Assembly: GCA_016647705.1 (NCBI GenBank)
Contig: CM028334.1
Coordinates: forward strand, 15,732,402-15,796,401
Source of the DNA: Eucommia ulmoides
Lineage: Eukaryota > Streptophyta > Magnoliopsida > Garryales > Eucommiaceae
Direction: 5' to 3'
DNA length: 64,000 bases
Below, piece after piece: positions 33,072 through 44,644 of the stretch; the stretch's first letter is position 1; each line of letters begins with the position of its first letter. The notes under the pieces were generated by a model. That model saw only the letters and a list, made by a program, of their open reading frames with translations. It was not told where the DNA came from and made no database searches. Both the position numbers and the translations under genes were made by a program.

Positions 33072-33548
33072 GGCGTTTGGTTAGTGCTATGTTCCTACTT
33101 TTTCTATTTTTAATAAATCGATATAAAAATTCTATTACTACCTTAGAATATTTCAAAAAAAAATATATATATATTTGATAACGATAATTGTTTTGATTTT
33201 TTTTTTTTTTAAATTTGTTAAAACAAAAATAAAAATACACGTTCGATTACAATTTATTTTTTCTTTAAATGTATATGTGATAATAGATATACATATTTTT
33301 AGTCGGCATGATAATTGTGGCAGGTGTAGTGGCAATGGTCGGCGGAGTGGTGGTAGAAATAGTTTTGTGAGAGTATATATGAATCAACATTTTTTTGTTT
33401 CATAGTTTTTTTTTAAAAATTTAGGAAATACTTCCAAAATTTTGAGAACCAAAACGTGTTTACCAAATATTTTTTTGTACATTAATTCTAAAATGTTGGG
33501 AGCAGTAAGAGAAATCAAGGAACAAAAAACAGTAACCAAATTTGGCCT
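33072..33548. mobile_element. TIR MITE (GTTTGGTTA family), copy 2
   Basis: Ends GGCGTTTGGTTAGTG and CAGTAACCAAATTTGGCC are inverted repeats. Internal blocks match the split copy at 13,245-15,546, including GGTGGTAG-AATAGTTTTGTGRGAGT and ACTTCCAAAATTTTGAGAAC. About 480 bp, no coding capacity. Superfamily uncertain. Confidence 0.6.
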
Positions 33549-33662
33549 ATATTGTCATGTGTACTTCTTGTGCTTTGTTTCATTAATTACATTATTGTTC
33601 ATTATTATTATTTGGTTATTTAAAAGCTTTTCATTTATTAGTGTATAAGATGTGTTTGAAGA

Positions 33663-33666
<4 letters not shown>

Positions 33667-33719
<53 letters not shown>
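33667..33719. repeat. (AT)n microsatellite
   Basis: About 26 AT units. Confidence 0.95.
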
Positions 33720-33722
<3 letters not shown>

Positions 33723-36204
33723 CCTTAATTATAAAAAATAACATAATTTTATGACAAAATAATCGTTTGGACCTATATAAAGCACCCGATTATATCTCTA
33801 TGTTTTAATTTACACTAAACAATCTCACAAAATTTAAATATTGAATCACTTAATTCCATATTTGAATTTGGCTTAAATTAAGTGACAAAAATAGCCATCA
33901 ATTTTTCAGGATTTTAAGTTGAAGAAATCTTTCCATATTAAGTTGAATTCAAATTACCAATTGTTTTCCTTAAATAAACAAAATATGATTGACCATAATC
34001 ATTATGTTAACTTCCATATAGGTTATCTTTGTTTACTAGAATAGTTGATTGATGTGTCATTTTGAAGTTATTATTTTACGAAAGAAATATTTTCGGTACA
34101 TATTTAACTAGAATTTAAGATATGTAACAATGTTAAATGAGGATAATTGTTTCCAATTAACTGATCATATTAAATTCAATACAAATTTTTTTAATTAAAT
34201 AATACAATAATAATTTAAATATTGAATTCAACACAATTTTTGAATCCCAATAATCAACATTTCTTAAATAACTGAGCATGTTGAATTCCATACGACTTAT
34301 TTTTGTTTGCTAAAATGGTTGGTTAATTGAGTGTCATTTTACAAATATTATTTCGATGAATTTGTTTTTGCAAGTGCATCAAGCAAACAAGTAATCAAAA
34401 TGTAGTTATTTATGATTATATTATGAGGTCATTACTAGAATTCTAATTGGTAGTTGCTCATTTTATGGGGAAGATATATTTTGAGTACATATTTAACTAG
34501 TATTTAGGGTATGTAACGGTAGTAAATGAGAACAAACTTTTCTAATTAAATGAATTGATAATAATTTGTATGTTGAATTCAGCTTAAGTTTTTGTTAGTA
34601 TGGCCTTGTTTTTTAATGTATGAAAATTGTCGTATGCGTGAATATTATTATATGCTAGAACAACATGTGGTTCCACCGCCGATAAACAATAGAATATGAA
34701 TTTTGTGTAAATAGTAAACCACAAGGGGAGTTTTTTTACGTATGAGAATGACGAGTTTCAAACCATTAGTATGATATACTAGAAACAAATGCAATGGGAC
34801 TTACAAGTGTAGTAAGGGACTAAAAGTGATCATCCTTGATATCCAACATGGTAGCTTCGCTCAACATCAAAATAAAATATTTGAGATATGATTGTGTTTG
34901 TGATCTTTTAATTTGAAGTACTGCATATTACATTTATGGGTTTCTAAACTTTGGTAATACTAAGTGTTGTATTCTACACATGAAATTTCGAGGTATTCAT
35001 TAGACATAATGGGACAAAATGTGATTATACAAGTATGAAAGATAAGACCTACAACTCTTATTAAAGAGAGAGATATCCTATGTGATTCGATTTAACATAA
35101 TTTACCCAAGCCTCAATGTAGAACAATGTGCCGATTGGGATGAGATTCCAATTGATGTTACAATGTATTATATTAACAATGTACACAAGAGTGGACTAAT
35201 TTTTTTTTGACTAAATCCATACCCCGTTGATCTTTTCGGAAACACAAGATAGATAGATCTTATAATACAAAAATCATATATAATGAGGTCCTCTTAGTGA
35301 AATTTCTATCAACTGGACATGACTGTGATATGTGAATAGACGTGACTTACAGTCGGAAGAGACGCCTTGAGGATCGTGTTTGTATTAAAAGGTCAAATTA
35401 GAATTGTTCCGATTTCAATTAGTTAATTAATTAATTAGTTCCACTATTTACCCTTTTGTATGAACTTAATAGGTCATGCACAATAAAAAATAGAAGTTGA
35501 AAAAATTCGAGGGACAAAGTGCAATTATGTGAACGAGAGGTCCAGGGTTTTGAATCATAATAGAACTTGCTTAGGATCTCACAATTGAATCAAATTCTTC
35601 AAGATCCCAATATCAATATATATCCCTACGTAGTTTTACGTGTGTATACTATTAGAGGCAAGATATTTTTGTTTGTTTTATGATAATGTTTTATCTACTT
35701 CCAGAATGAGATCATATCTAGCCACTCTTGAAAGAGTTTACTCAAATTACGCCTTGACAACTACTGACTTTGAAGCTGAAGTACCCGAAGAGGTATATTG
35801 ATTAAATTAGATTTAATACTTAGTATTTTTATTTCTTTTATATATTGATACGGATTGATCCAACTTTAAAGAACATGATATTAAATGTGATTTTTTTTAT
35901 ATACTGTTGCGTAAATCTTATGATTTTAATATCTGGTTTTTTCAGTTAACAACCTCCAAATTCCATCTCCACCAACATCACATTTCCAATTAGCCATCTC
36001 TATTTAATCACTCTTACTCTTAGCATTGTGACACTCTCGGTTCAGTTATACTTTACACAACTACTTCAACCTTTTTTTTTTTTTTTTTTCTTCTAGTGGT
36101 TAGTTAGGTTCAATTAGATATTGAGTCATTGATTGTATTCATTGTCAACATGAAAAATAACCAGTTTTACCTTTAAATGGTAGTTAATATATTTTTGTTG
36201 CATC
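33720..36204. other. AT-rich noncoding region with diverged duplications
   Basis: A segment at 34,000-34,160 (CTTTGTTTACTAGAATAGTTG, then TACATATTTAACTAG) recurs diverged at 34,285-34,550. GTTGAATTC motifs are frequent. The stretch 34,740-35,130 is related to 56,450-57,170. A possible isolated exon lies at 35,703-35,790. Nothing else recognised. Confidence 0.5.
35703..35790 (+). other. Possible isolated exon (gene fragment)
   Basis: The block is preceded by a pyrimidine-rich tract ending CTACTTCCAG and followed by GTATATTG, matching plant acceptor and donor rules. In one frame it is fully open and has coding-like composition (MRSYLATLERVYSNYALTTT then DFEAEVPEE). I do not recognise the protein family. 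No neighbouring exons were found, so it may be a fragment carried by a transposon or a chance match. Confidence 0.3.
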
Positions 36205-37826
36205 TTCTGATTTAGTGGAGTATGATGTTTGGGGCCCTTCATCTCATACAACAATGGGTGCTTCTCGATATTTTGTCATATTTATGGACGACTAGTCTCG
36301 TTATGCATTGTTATTTCATCTGAAAAATATATATGAACTATTCCAAATCTATTAAGATTTCTCTTCCGTAGTCAAAACTTAATTTTATTGAATTTTTCAT
36401 TCAGATAGCAAGGAATATTCATTCGTCAACTAACTTTACAAAATGGCACGCTCCATCATTGCTTATTTCCTGGAACCTCAAAACAAAATGGTAGAGTTAA
36501 ATGAAAACATAGACACATTCTTGATATAGTTCGTGCCATACTCAATTCTTCATTTTGTCCTAAGCGCTTTTGGGGCGAGATTTCTCTAACCGCAATATAC
36601 ACAATAAATCGTGTCCTTTCCGCTATAATTAAATATTAGTCACCATATGAGCATCTTTTCAGCAACCCTTCCCACTTATTTTCATCTCAAAGTCTTTGGT
36701 TGAGCATGTTTTTCTCTTCTCAAACCACATGAACACAAGTTAGAATAAACGGATTGACTATGTTGTTTTCTAGGAAATGGAATTGAACATAAAAGGCATG
36801 TATGTCAACTTTTAGGAACATCAAATGTTTTATTTCATGTGTTCATTTAATATATCATCCATTACTAATTCCAGATTCTTTATTTTTCCATCTCTTGAGT
36901 TGTTTGTTGAAGATATTTTTCTAGGTACCTCTGAGGCCACTCTAGAACTACCAATTGTTCTAACCTCTCTGACTCCACTGACCATCCGTGAAACGTCCCC
37001 TAAATCTAATAACAGTGCCTTGGCTCTTTCTAAGATCTACCCTCCTACGGCATCAGATCACTCCCGTCTCTCAATTAGGATAAATTATCCCCCCTATTAT
37101 CTCAATGACTATTATTGTTTCTCTACCATACTTAATTTGCGTGAACCTAAATCCATTAAGGATGCCATTGCTAACCATATTTTCCATAAAGAAATAGAGG
37201 AGGAACTTCATGGCCTAGCCAAAACTCACACTTGGATCTCGTTGACTTTCCTTATGGGAAAATTCCTATTTGATGTAAGTGGATTTTTAAAATAAAAACA
37301 CTCTTTGATAGCTCAATTGAACTATATAGAATATGCCTTGTTACTAAAGGATTTACTCAAGAATATGGCATTCAATACGAAACAACATTTATCCCCAGTG
37401 CCTAGACGTACATTTGTCTGTACTCTCCTTGTTGTCACTACCATTCGCAAATGAACTTTTTTTCAATTGGATTTCAAGAAAGCCTTTGTTAATGGGACCT
37501 CCTTGAGGAAAATGACAGCGACAACAACATGATTCTACCTTGTTTCTTTGCAAACTGACAACGACATTATCCTTCTTTTATTATATCTAGATCACATAAT
37601 TATTACAAGGGATGATCTATCCAGTATTTTCAAACTCAAAAATTTTCTCATCTTCAATTTGAGATGAAAGATCTTGGCATGTTCACCTATTTACTTAATT
37701 TCGAAGTTTCATCTAATTCAGATGGACACTTTTTCTCTTAGGCTAAATATGACTCTAATCTTCTTTCCAAGACTGACATCACTAACTCCATCACTGTCAA
37801 CAAGCATTTAGAGTTGAATAACAGAC
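36205..37826 (+). pseudogene. Copia B: integrase and reverse transcriptase
   Basis: A decayed copia polyprotein. The integrase reads VEYDVWGPSSHTTMGASRYF and VIFMDD-SRYALLFHLKNI, then pieces such as FLEPQNKMVELNENI. A proline/serine-rich linker and the start of RT lie in the open frame 36,825-37,295 (EPKSIKDAIANHIFHKEIEE). RT continues as CLVTKGFTQEYGIQYETTF and MKDLGMFTYLLNFEVSSNSD. The central RT region carrying the catalytic YVDD is largely deleted. The frame stops at a Tourist-like MITE (37,830) and continues on its other side. No 5' LTR or gag was found, so the element is 5'-truncated. Confidence 0.8.
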
Positions 37827-37829
37827 TTA

Positions 37830-38462
37830 GGCTTATTTTGAACCCCAGATACATTTTAAAATGAGTTATTGAAAATGAGTTTTTAAAAATAAGTTGTGAG
37901 CTATTTCGTAAATCTATTAGAAAGTAGTTGTTGAAAATGAGAAGCATATAAGAGTGTTAGGTAAACATCTGTGTAATAACATAAAAAAGACTATCAAATT
38001 GATAAAATAGACATATGCTATTTTTATTTATTTATTCCTCATATTAACTAAGTATAATAACAAGATACATATAATCTTGTATAAACCTATGATTAATATA
38101 AAATTTTACAATTGAAAATATATTATACGTTGCAAATAAAAGAATATAAATGTTATAAAATATGTTTTTAAATATAGTATTTTTCAAGTTAAAATTAAAA
38201 TATCATTAAATAGAAAAAATTAAATATAATTCTTTAATAAGAAAATAAAAATAAGGGTAATTTTATCATATGAAATTTCATCAATAAAAATGGCTCCTCT
38301 TGGATTGTAAAAGCAGTATTCTCCTAACTTTTAAAATTAACCCAAAATTGGAGAAGTTCACTTGCGACTTTTCTAGAAAAGTTGATTACTAAACATACAA
38401 TATGTTGGCTTCTCATTTTTAAAAGGAGAAACACCCCCCAAAAAGGGAGGCCAAAGTAAGCC
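37830..38462. mobile_element. Tourist-like (PIF/Harbinger) MITE nested in copia B
   Basis: The left terminus GGCTTATTTTGAACC and the right terminus (reverse strand GGCTTACTTTGGCCTCC) form a TIR that begins GG. TTA occurs on both sides (37,827-37,829 and 38,463-38,465), the 3-bp target duplication preferred by PIF/Harbinger elements. The copia frame resumes directly after it. 633 bp, no transposase. Confidence 0.75.
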
Positions 38463-39150
38463 TTACTCCACTAGATAGCTCATATTTCTCGGATGTTACT
38501 CTCTATTGCCAATTGGTTGAAAGTTTGATATATCTCATTGTTACCCTCCCAAACATTGCATATGATGTCCATCAAGTCAGGCAATTTTTGTCACCTCTTA
38601 GAATCACTCACTATCGGCCTTGTTCGCGTTCTTCGGTATGTAAAATGCACCTTCTTTCATGGACTTCCATTTTCAACTCAGTCCACTCTCACCTTAGACG
38701 TTTATTTTGACGTTGCCGGAAATCCCACCGATAGACGCTTTACCACCAATTACTATTTCTTTTCTTGGTGGCTTACTCATTTCTTAATATAGTAAAAAAA
38801 AAACATACCATGGCTGACCGCTCCAGTATTGAAGCTAAGTATAGTGCCATTGTTGACACAACATAAGAACTGTTTTGATTTCGTTGGCTTCCCTCTGACA
38901 TAGGAGTCTCCTTCCCTAATGTTATTGTTCTACATTGTGACAATTGGAGTGCTATTCAGATCACCCATAATTATATTTTTTTACAAGCGCACAAAACACA
39001 TTGAGATTAATTACCACGCCAAATATCATCATATTCTTCAAAATATTGTTTACTTAGTCAGCTCAACCAATCAAACCGAATATTTTCACCAAAATCTATC
39101 AACTCAGATACTTTCACACTATGGTTTACAAACTTAAGTTCACGTTTGCC
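38463..39150 (+). pseudogene. Copia B: RNase H region
   Basis: Continues the polyprotein: VTLYCQLVESLIYLIVTLPN, AYDVHQVRQFLSPL, and after frameshifts MADRSSIEAKYSAIVDTT and VSFPNVIVLHCDNWSAIQIT. The last part is KRTKHIEIN then FHQNLSTQIL-type wording. The usual RSSTEAEYRA and HCDN motifs are recognisable although several positions have changed. Confidence 0.8.
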
Positions 39151-39164
39151 TTACCACCTTGAGT

Positions 39165-39357
39165 TAATTTGGGGTGGGATGTTATATATGTATATATGGG
39201 CCTTGTCCCACTAAGCTACCTATAGCACAATAGACCAAAATCCTAACCATTGCTTATATATAGGCATCTATGTACATCTCTATAATCTGTAGGATTGATA
39301 CGTATCAATATATCGCTCAATCGTCTCTCAATATTTTGCCTTTCCATTATTCTAACA
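39165..39357 (+). repeat. Copia B: polypurine tract and 3' LTR
   Basis: The tract TTTGGGGTGGGA (to 39,179) is followed by an LTR that starts TGTTATATATG at 39,180 and ends TTCTAACA at 39,357 (178 bp), with TGTTA...TAACA termini. A TATATA stretch lies near the start, and TATATATAGG at about 39,254-39,263 could be its TATA box. Confidence 0.75.
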
Positions 39358-39360
39358 TGT

Positions 39361-40205
39361 ACTTTTATTCTCTCTCTCTCTCTCTCATGTTTTCTACTTT
39401 TATTTTTGCTTTATTCTTTTATTCTTTTTAATTATTATTATTTAAATTTTATTTTTTTCCTTTTCTTTTTGTTATTAATATTTTTTTTTTAATGTTTTCA
39501 ATGGATTCTTTTAATTTGTGTTTTTTATTTTCTATTATTTATTTTAATCTTTTTCTTTTTTCTTTTTTCTTTTTTATTTTCAGTAATTGTTTTAAGTGTT
39601 GAGTTTTAATCATTGATTTTTTAATCTCTATTTTTTCCATTTTGTTAATTTAGTTTTTTGTTTAACATTTTATGATTTGTTTTTTATTTTTTAATATCCA
39701 GTTGTTTTTAGAGTATTATTTTGTTTATTATTTAAAATTTTTTATTTTTATTTTAGGTTTTGATTTTAATTTTCTTTGTTATTCTGTCATTGATTTTTTT
39801 TTTTTTGTAATAATAATAAAAATAAGTAAATAAGAAACAAAAACAAATCAAAATTGAAATTCAAAAACCAAAAACAAAAATGAAGCTATAAAAAAGGAAA
39901 TTTTAAGATATTGAAACCGAAAAAAGGCAAAAAATATAAAACTAAAATAAAAAACCGAAAATAAAAAATAAAAAAAGGAAGCAGAAATAAAAAAAAAAAA
40001 AATTAAAAGAAAGAAAATTAATAATTAAAAACAAAATGTAGAAAATTTAAAAAATGCAAAAAACATTTAAAATTAAAAAATAAAACAAAACAATCTAAAA
40101 AAAAAAAAAAGTATTAGAAGCCAAAAAAAAAAAAAAGTACGAAACAAAACAAAAAATAAATAACGAAAAAACGAAAAAACAAAAACAAAAAAGAACTAAT
40201 AAAAG
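39361..40205. repeat. Strand-asymmetric low-complexity block (T-rich then A-rich)
   Basis: About 39,361-39,800 is almost pure T with scattered A on the top strand, opening with a short CT run. After a switch at about 39,805, 39,810-40,205 is A-rich with AAAACAAAA, AAATAAAA and GAAAAA motifs. There is no coding content. The 62- to 65-codon frames here are artefacts. Confidence 0.85.
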
Positions 40206-42600
40206 GAAAAATGACTACCCGGATCTATTTTTGTGCCCAAATTACCAGTAGATACCTATAATGTACAAATGAACCAAATAATCCATATGACTTGACAATA
40301 GATAACTATAACATACAAATGAATCAAATAATCCCTATGACTTGACAATTTGAATACAATAATCCCATTTTAATATTTTTTGGGATTTTGCATGAAAAAA
40401 AAAATGTACATTACTGATTTATTTAAAAAAATATTTACCATAATTAATTATATTAAAAACTCTTGCAAGTAATCAAATAATAAATCAATTTCGTTTTATT
40501 CTTGATGTGATTAAATTAAACAACCATGATCGTCTATTTTAAAATTTCAAAATGATAACTGAATCATATTTTTTGCATGAAAAAAAATATAATCCGTGTT
40601 GAATTCGAAACGTTAAGTTATTTATAAAATTTGAAATTAGTCATTCACGATTTTGTTGAATTCAATAATCCGTTTAGGGAAATTTGATTACTGGGATTCG
40701 AAACTTGTGTTGAATTCAATACGCATAAAATCGTCGTATTTTTTGGATGCAAAACCAATAACAGATGAGGAATATGATGTTATATTCAATATGATGTTGT
40801 ATTTCGTCTTACATGTTTATTGTGTTTTGGTGTAATATTCAACATAATTATGTCTTGAAATTCAATCATGTTCCAAACAAACATATACCTTCTATAAATA
40901 TAAAAATCCGTAAACTTCCTACGACTTTCACCCCGAGAAAACGACAATAAAATGGCAAAAAATTGTAATTCTTGAAGGTAGCATTTGAGACGCAAATTCA
41001 TGCGCAAAACGTTTTATCAGACGGTGGATGCAATTATGTTGAATACAATATGAATAACGTTTTCTGAGTTAATGTGTTGAATTCAACATATTTGGATTCA
41101 TCTACTAAAATAAATACATTGTGTTGAATTCAACATGAATGTAGATTTTTTTTCTTCGGCAAAAGACACATGATCATGACATCATTTTAAAGAAAAAAAA
41201 AAGTCTAGTTTTTAGTATAATTTGTTGATGAAAAGAAAAAAAATACAAAATGATTAATTGAGTGATTTTACAATGTTTTAAATTGATCGAGTATAGTAAC
41301 TGTGCTCAAATATCATAATATACTTGCGGAAATTATTGGGGTCGTAAATATGGAATGTAATTATTGTTCAGAGAGACAAATCTATCTATATATATTAAAA
41401 TGATTGTTCAGTTCATAAAAAAAATTAGAATTTGTTTCGTAGTTTTGGATCCGAAAGAACAACCCGGCAACTTTGTCAAAATATGCTGATATCACCATTC
41501 ATTCACAAAACATAAATGGAAGGGGTGAATTTTATTCACGAAATCAAACCATAGAGGAGGATATATAAAATTTTCGCCATTTTTTTAATTACCTTTTAAT
41601 ATATCATATAATTTTTAAATTTATATTTAGGAATTAAAAAATAAAGACATATCAAAAATAAAAAATAGCAATTTAAAATTTATATGGATATCTTTTTATT
41701 ACAATTTAAGATCCTCAATAAATAATTGAAAAGAAATTGTGTGTTTTTATTTTCTCCAAAGTCTATACTTGAAAAGAAAAGAATATCTATTGGTTTACAA
41801 TCCTAAATTTAGAATTGTCTCCGTCGCGTTGCATGGAAATATATATAGGTGAAAAACATAATCCTAATTTTAAAACATTAATTTTAATATTTATATAAAA
41901 AGATAAAAAAAAACTCAACAACAAAAATATCATTCGAAAATATAAGTTCTCCACTCAAACAACAAATATCAAAATCAATAATCAACAATTTTTTTTTTTA
42001 GTTATTTAAATATATTTTCAATTGAACAATACATTTCCACTACGACGATTCTACAAATTTAGAAAAAATTAACAAAATTCCTTCCATTTATATAATATTC
42101 CTAATTTTTCAATTCATATTTTTAAATAAAATCAATAATAATACGTTAAGAATATTGGTTCAATTTTTTTTTTTTTTTTTGACATATTCCATTTGTTTAT
42201 ATATCATTTTCAAATTCTCAAATATTGTTTTCAAAGATAATAAAATGAAGAAATAAAGATAATGAAATAATATCAATAATTCAACTACCTCATAATAATA
42301 ACTCCATCAGTGTAAAACTTTTTCATCCAATTCCTACAACAATTAACAAAGGTATAATGAAATATTAATGATAAAGTTTTTATAACCAAACAACAAAATA
42401 AATTACTAATTAAATTATCGTACCAATACTTCAGTTGAGATCTTCGTAAAAGAATTTTTGGGTAAACAATGTTCATTGTAAAGAAAGACTTGTCATCAGA
42501 CAAAAGCACACTTTACTTCCGGTGACGGATCATTGTGTTATAGAGGGTGATAGATAATGATTATAACTGATGTCAGATTTTATTTATGCTTTAGCCGATT
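40206..42600. other. AT-rich noncoding region with palindromic motifs
   Basis: Contains a 53-bp tandem duplication at about 40,247-40,350 (ATGTACAAATGAACCAAATA / CATACAAATGAATCAAATA), recurring TGTTGAATTCAACA-type motifs between 40,590 and 41,135, and a possible small Helitron at 41,391-41,848. No gene recognised. Confidence 0.5.
41391..41848 (+). mobile_element. Candidate small Helitron-like element
   Basis: The 5' end TCTATCTATATATATTAAAA after an A fits plant Helitron starts. Near the 3' end, a potential hairpin CCGTCGCGTTGCATGG lies 8-12 nt before ATATATAG. The final CTRR and the flanking T are not met, so this is weak. Confidence 0.3.
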
Positions 42601-42619
42601 CTTAAAAGTTGAGAGAGAG

Positions 42620-43650
42620 GTGAAATTTAATTATTATTTCTATAATTTCCGTATATTAATTAGTGAGAATTATTTTTAGTTAGGGGAATTAGAATTTTCT
42701 GTAATTATTTCTATAATTTTCATATGGTAATTAGGGAAGTTAGAAATTTATATAATTATTTTCTATAATTTTTGTATATTAATTAAGGAGAATTATTTCT
42801 CATTAGGGAAAACTAGAAATTTTTATACTTCTTTCTATAATTTTCGTATAATAATTAGTGAGAATTATTTGTAATTACGAAAAATTATTTCTAATTAGGG
42901 GATTAAATTTTTTAATTATTATTCCAATAATTTCCGTATTTTAATTAGTGATAATTATTTCTATTACTTTCATATATTAATTAATGAGAATTATTTCTAA
43001 TTACTAGAAATTATTTCTAATCAGGAGTAGTTATAATTGGTGAGAATTAGATATTTTTATAAATATTTCTGTAATTTCGGTATGTTAATTAGGGAGAATT
43101 TTTTCTGATTAGGGTGTTATAAATTTCTATAATTACTTTTATAATTTTCTTATATTAATTAGTGAGAACTATTTATATTATTTCCATACGTTAATTAGGG
43201 AGAATTAGAAATTTCTATAATTATTTTTATAATTTCTGTATATTAATTAGTATGAATTATTAGAAAATTATTCTAATTAGGGAAAATTAGAAATTTCCAT
43301 AAATGTTTCTATAATTTCCCTAAATTAATTAGTGAGAATTATTTTTAATTACGAGAAATTATTTCTAATTAGGAGTGATTAGAAATTTCTATAATTATTT
43401 CTGTAATTTCTTTATAATAATTAGTGAGAATTATTTGAGACTTAGAAATTTCTAATTATTTCTATAATTTTAGTCTATTAAAGGGGGAATTATTTCTACA
43501 ATTTTCATATGTATATTACGGAGAATTATTTCCAATTAGAGAGAATTAGAAATTTCAATAATTATTTCTATAATTTCTAAATATTAATTAGGGAGAATTA
43601 TTTCTATAATTTTCAATTATAATTTTCGTATATAATTTCCATATATTATT
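42620..43650. repeat. ~1-kb AT-rich minisatellite array
   Basis: More than a dozen diverged repeats of a module like TATTAATTAGTGAGAATTAT, then TTCTAATTAGGG, then AGAAATTTCTATAATTATTT and CTATAATTTCCGTA. Spacing is irregular, mostly about 35 or 75-95 bp. No coding content. Confidence 0.85.
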
Positions 43651-44427
43651 TATAGTATAATATTTTCCTGTATAGTCAAAATGTGGAGGCAAAATATACA
43701 CCGTCCTGTTTTATTTATACACACACACGACACCTTCTGCACTTCCTATCATATTGTTTTATACCAAATACATGTCATATAGTTCGAATAATACCTGACT
43801 CATTTCTTATCTACTACCAAAAATAACCTTGTAATATAATCTTTTCGTTTCTTTTTTCCTTTTAATTGTTCTTTTTTTTTTTTTTTTTTTTTTTTAATTT
43901 TTACTCTATATGTAATGCCCCATGCAACCTACTAGACTTGTACCTTTTGAATCGAGTTCACATGTCTCAAAATGCTTAAATCAATATACTAGTAAGTAAT
44001 CTACATGATACTTTATATATTAGACAATCATAAAAACGAAAAATAGAAATTTAAAATAAAATAAAATAAATAATAGGAAACAAAAGAAAAAAAAAATGGA
44101 GAGTAAAAAACAGAAACATAATGACAAAAACAAAAATTACTTTTTGTTTTAATTTTTTCTATGTTGGGCATTTTTTTTTAAACAAATATATGATAAGTGG
44201 TATTTTAGATATCATTGAAGGGTGTTTTTAAATGTGCACCCCTTTCTACTAACCATACACCATTAAAAAAAACTATTTTAACCTTAAAATTAGTAGCACA
44301 TATATCTCTTTAAGTTTTTATTTTGAAAACTCGGTCCTTCTTTGTCATCCACCACCATTTTCTCTAGCGAGTACCGACGCCGGTTGTCATCGCTGGTGTC
44401 TTCTCTCTCTCATTATCTCAATTCCCA

Positions 44428-44467
44428 TCCCCCCCCCCCTCCCCTCCCCCTCCCCTCCCCTCCCCCC
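44428..44467 (-). other. C-rich tract (G-quadruplex-forming strand on minus)
   Basis: Runs of 4-11 C separated by single T. The complementary strand has at least six G-runs of four or more, meeting the usual G-quadruplex pattern. Confidence 0.7.
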
Positions 44468-44622
44468 GCTGTTGTATTCGCACGATCCTTCGTATTTGCG
44501 TAGATTCGACAATTTTGGGTGGGGTGGGGAGCTTAGGGAAGAAGGAGGAGAGGTGATGCCAGTCGGAGTAGGGGAAGGGTGTTGCTGGCGAGGTAGGGGT
44601 GCCGACAATGGGAAGGGGTGTC

Positions 44623-44644
44623 GGGGGGGGGGGGGGGGGGGGGG
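44623..44644 (+). repeat. Poly(G) run
   Basis: 22 consecutive G on the plus strand, with further GGGG groups upstream at about 44,519-44,620. Confidence 0.9.
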
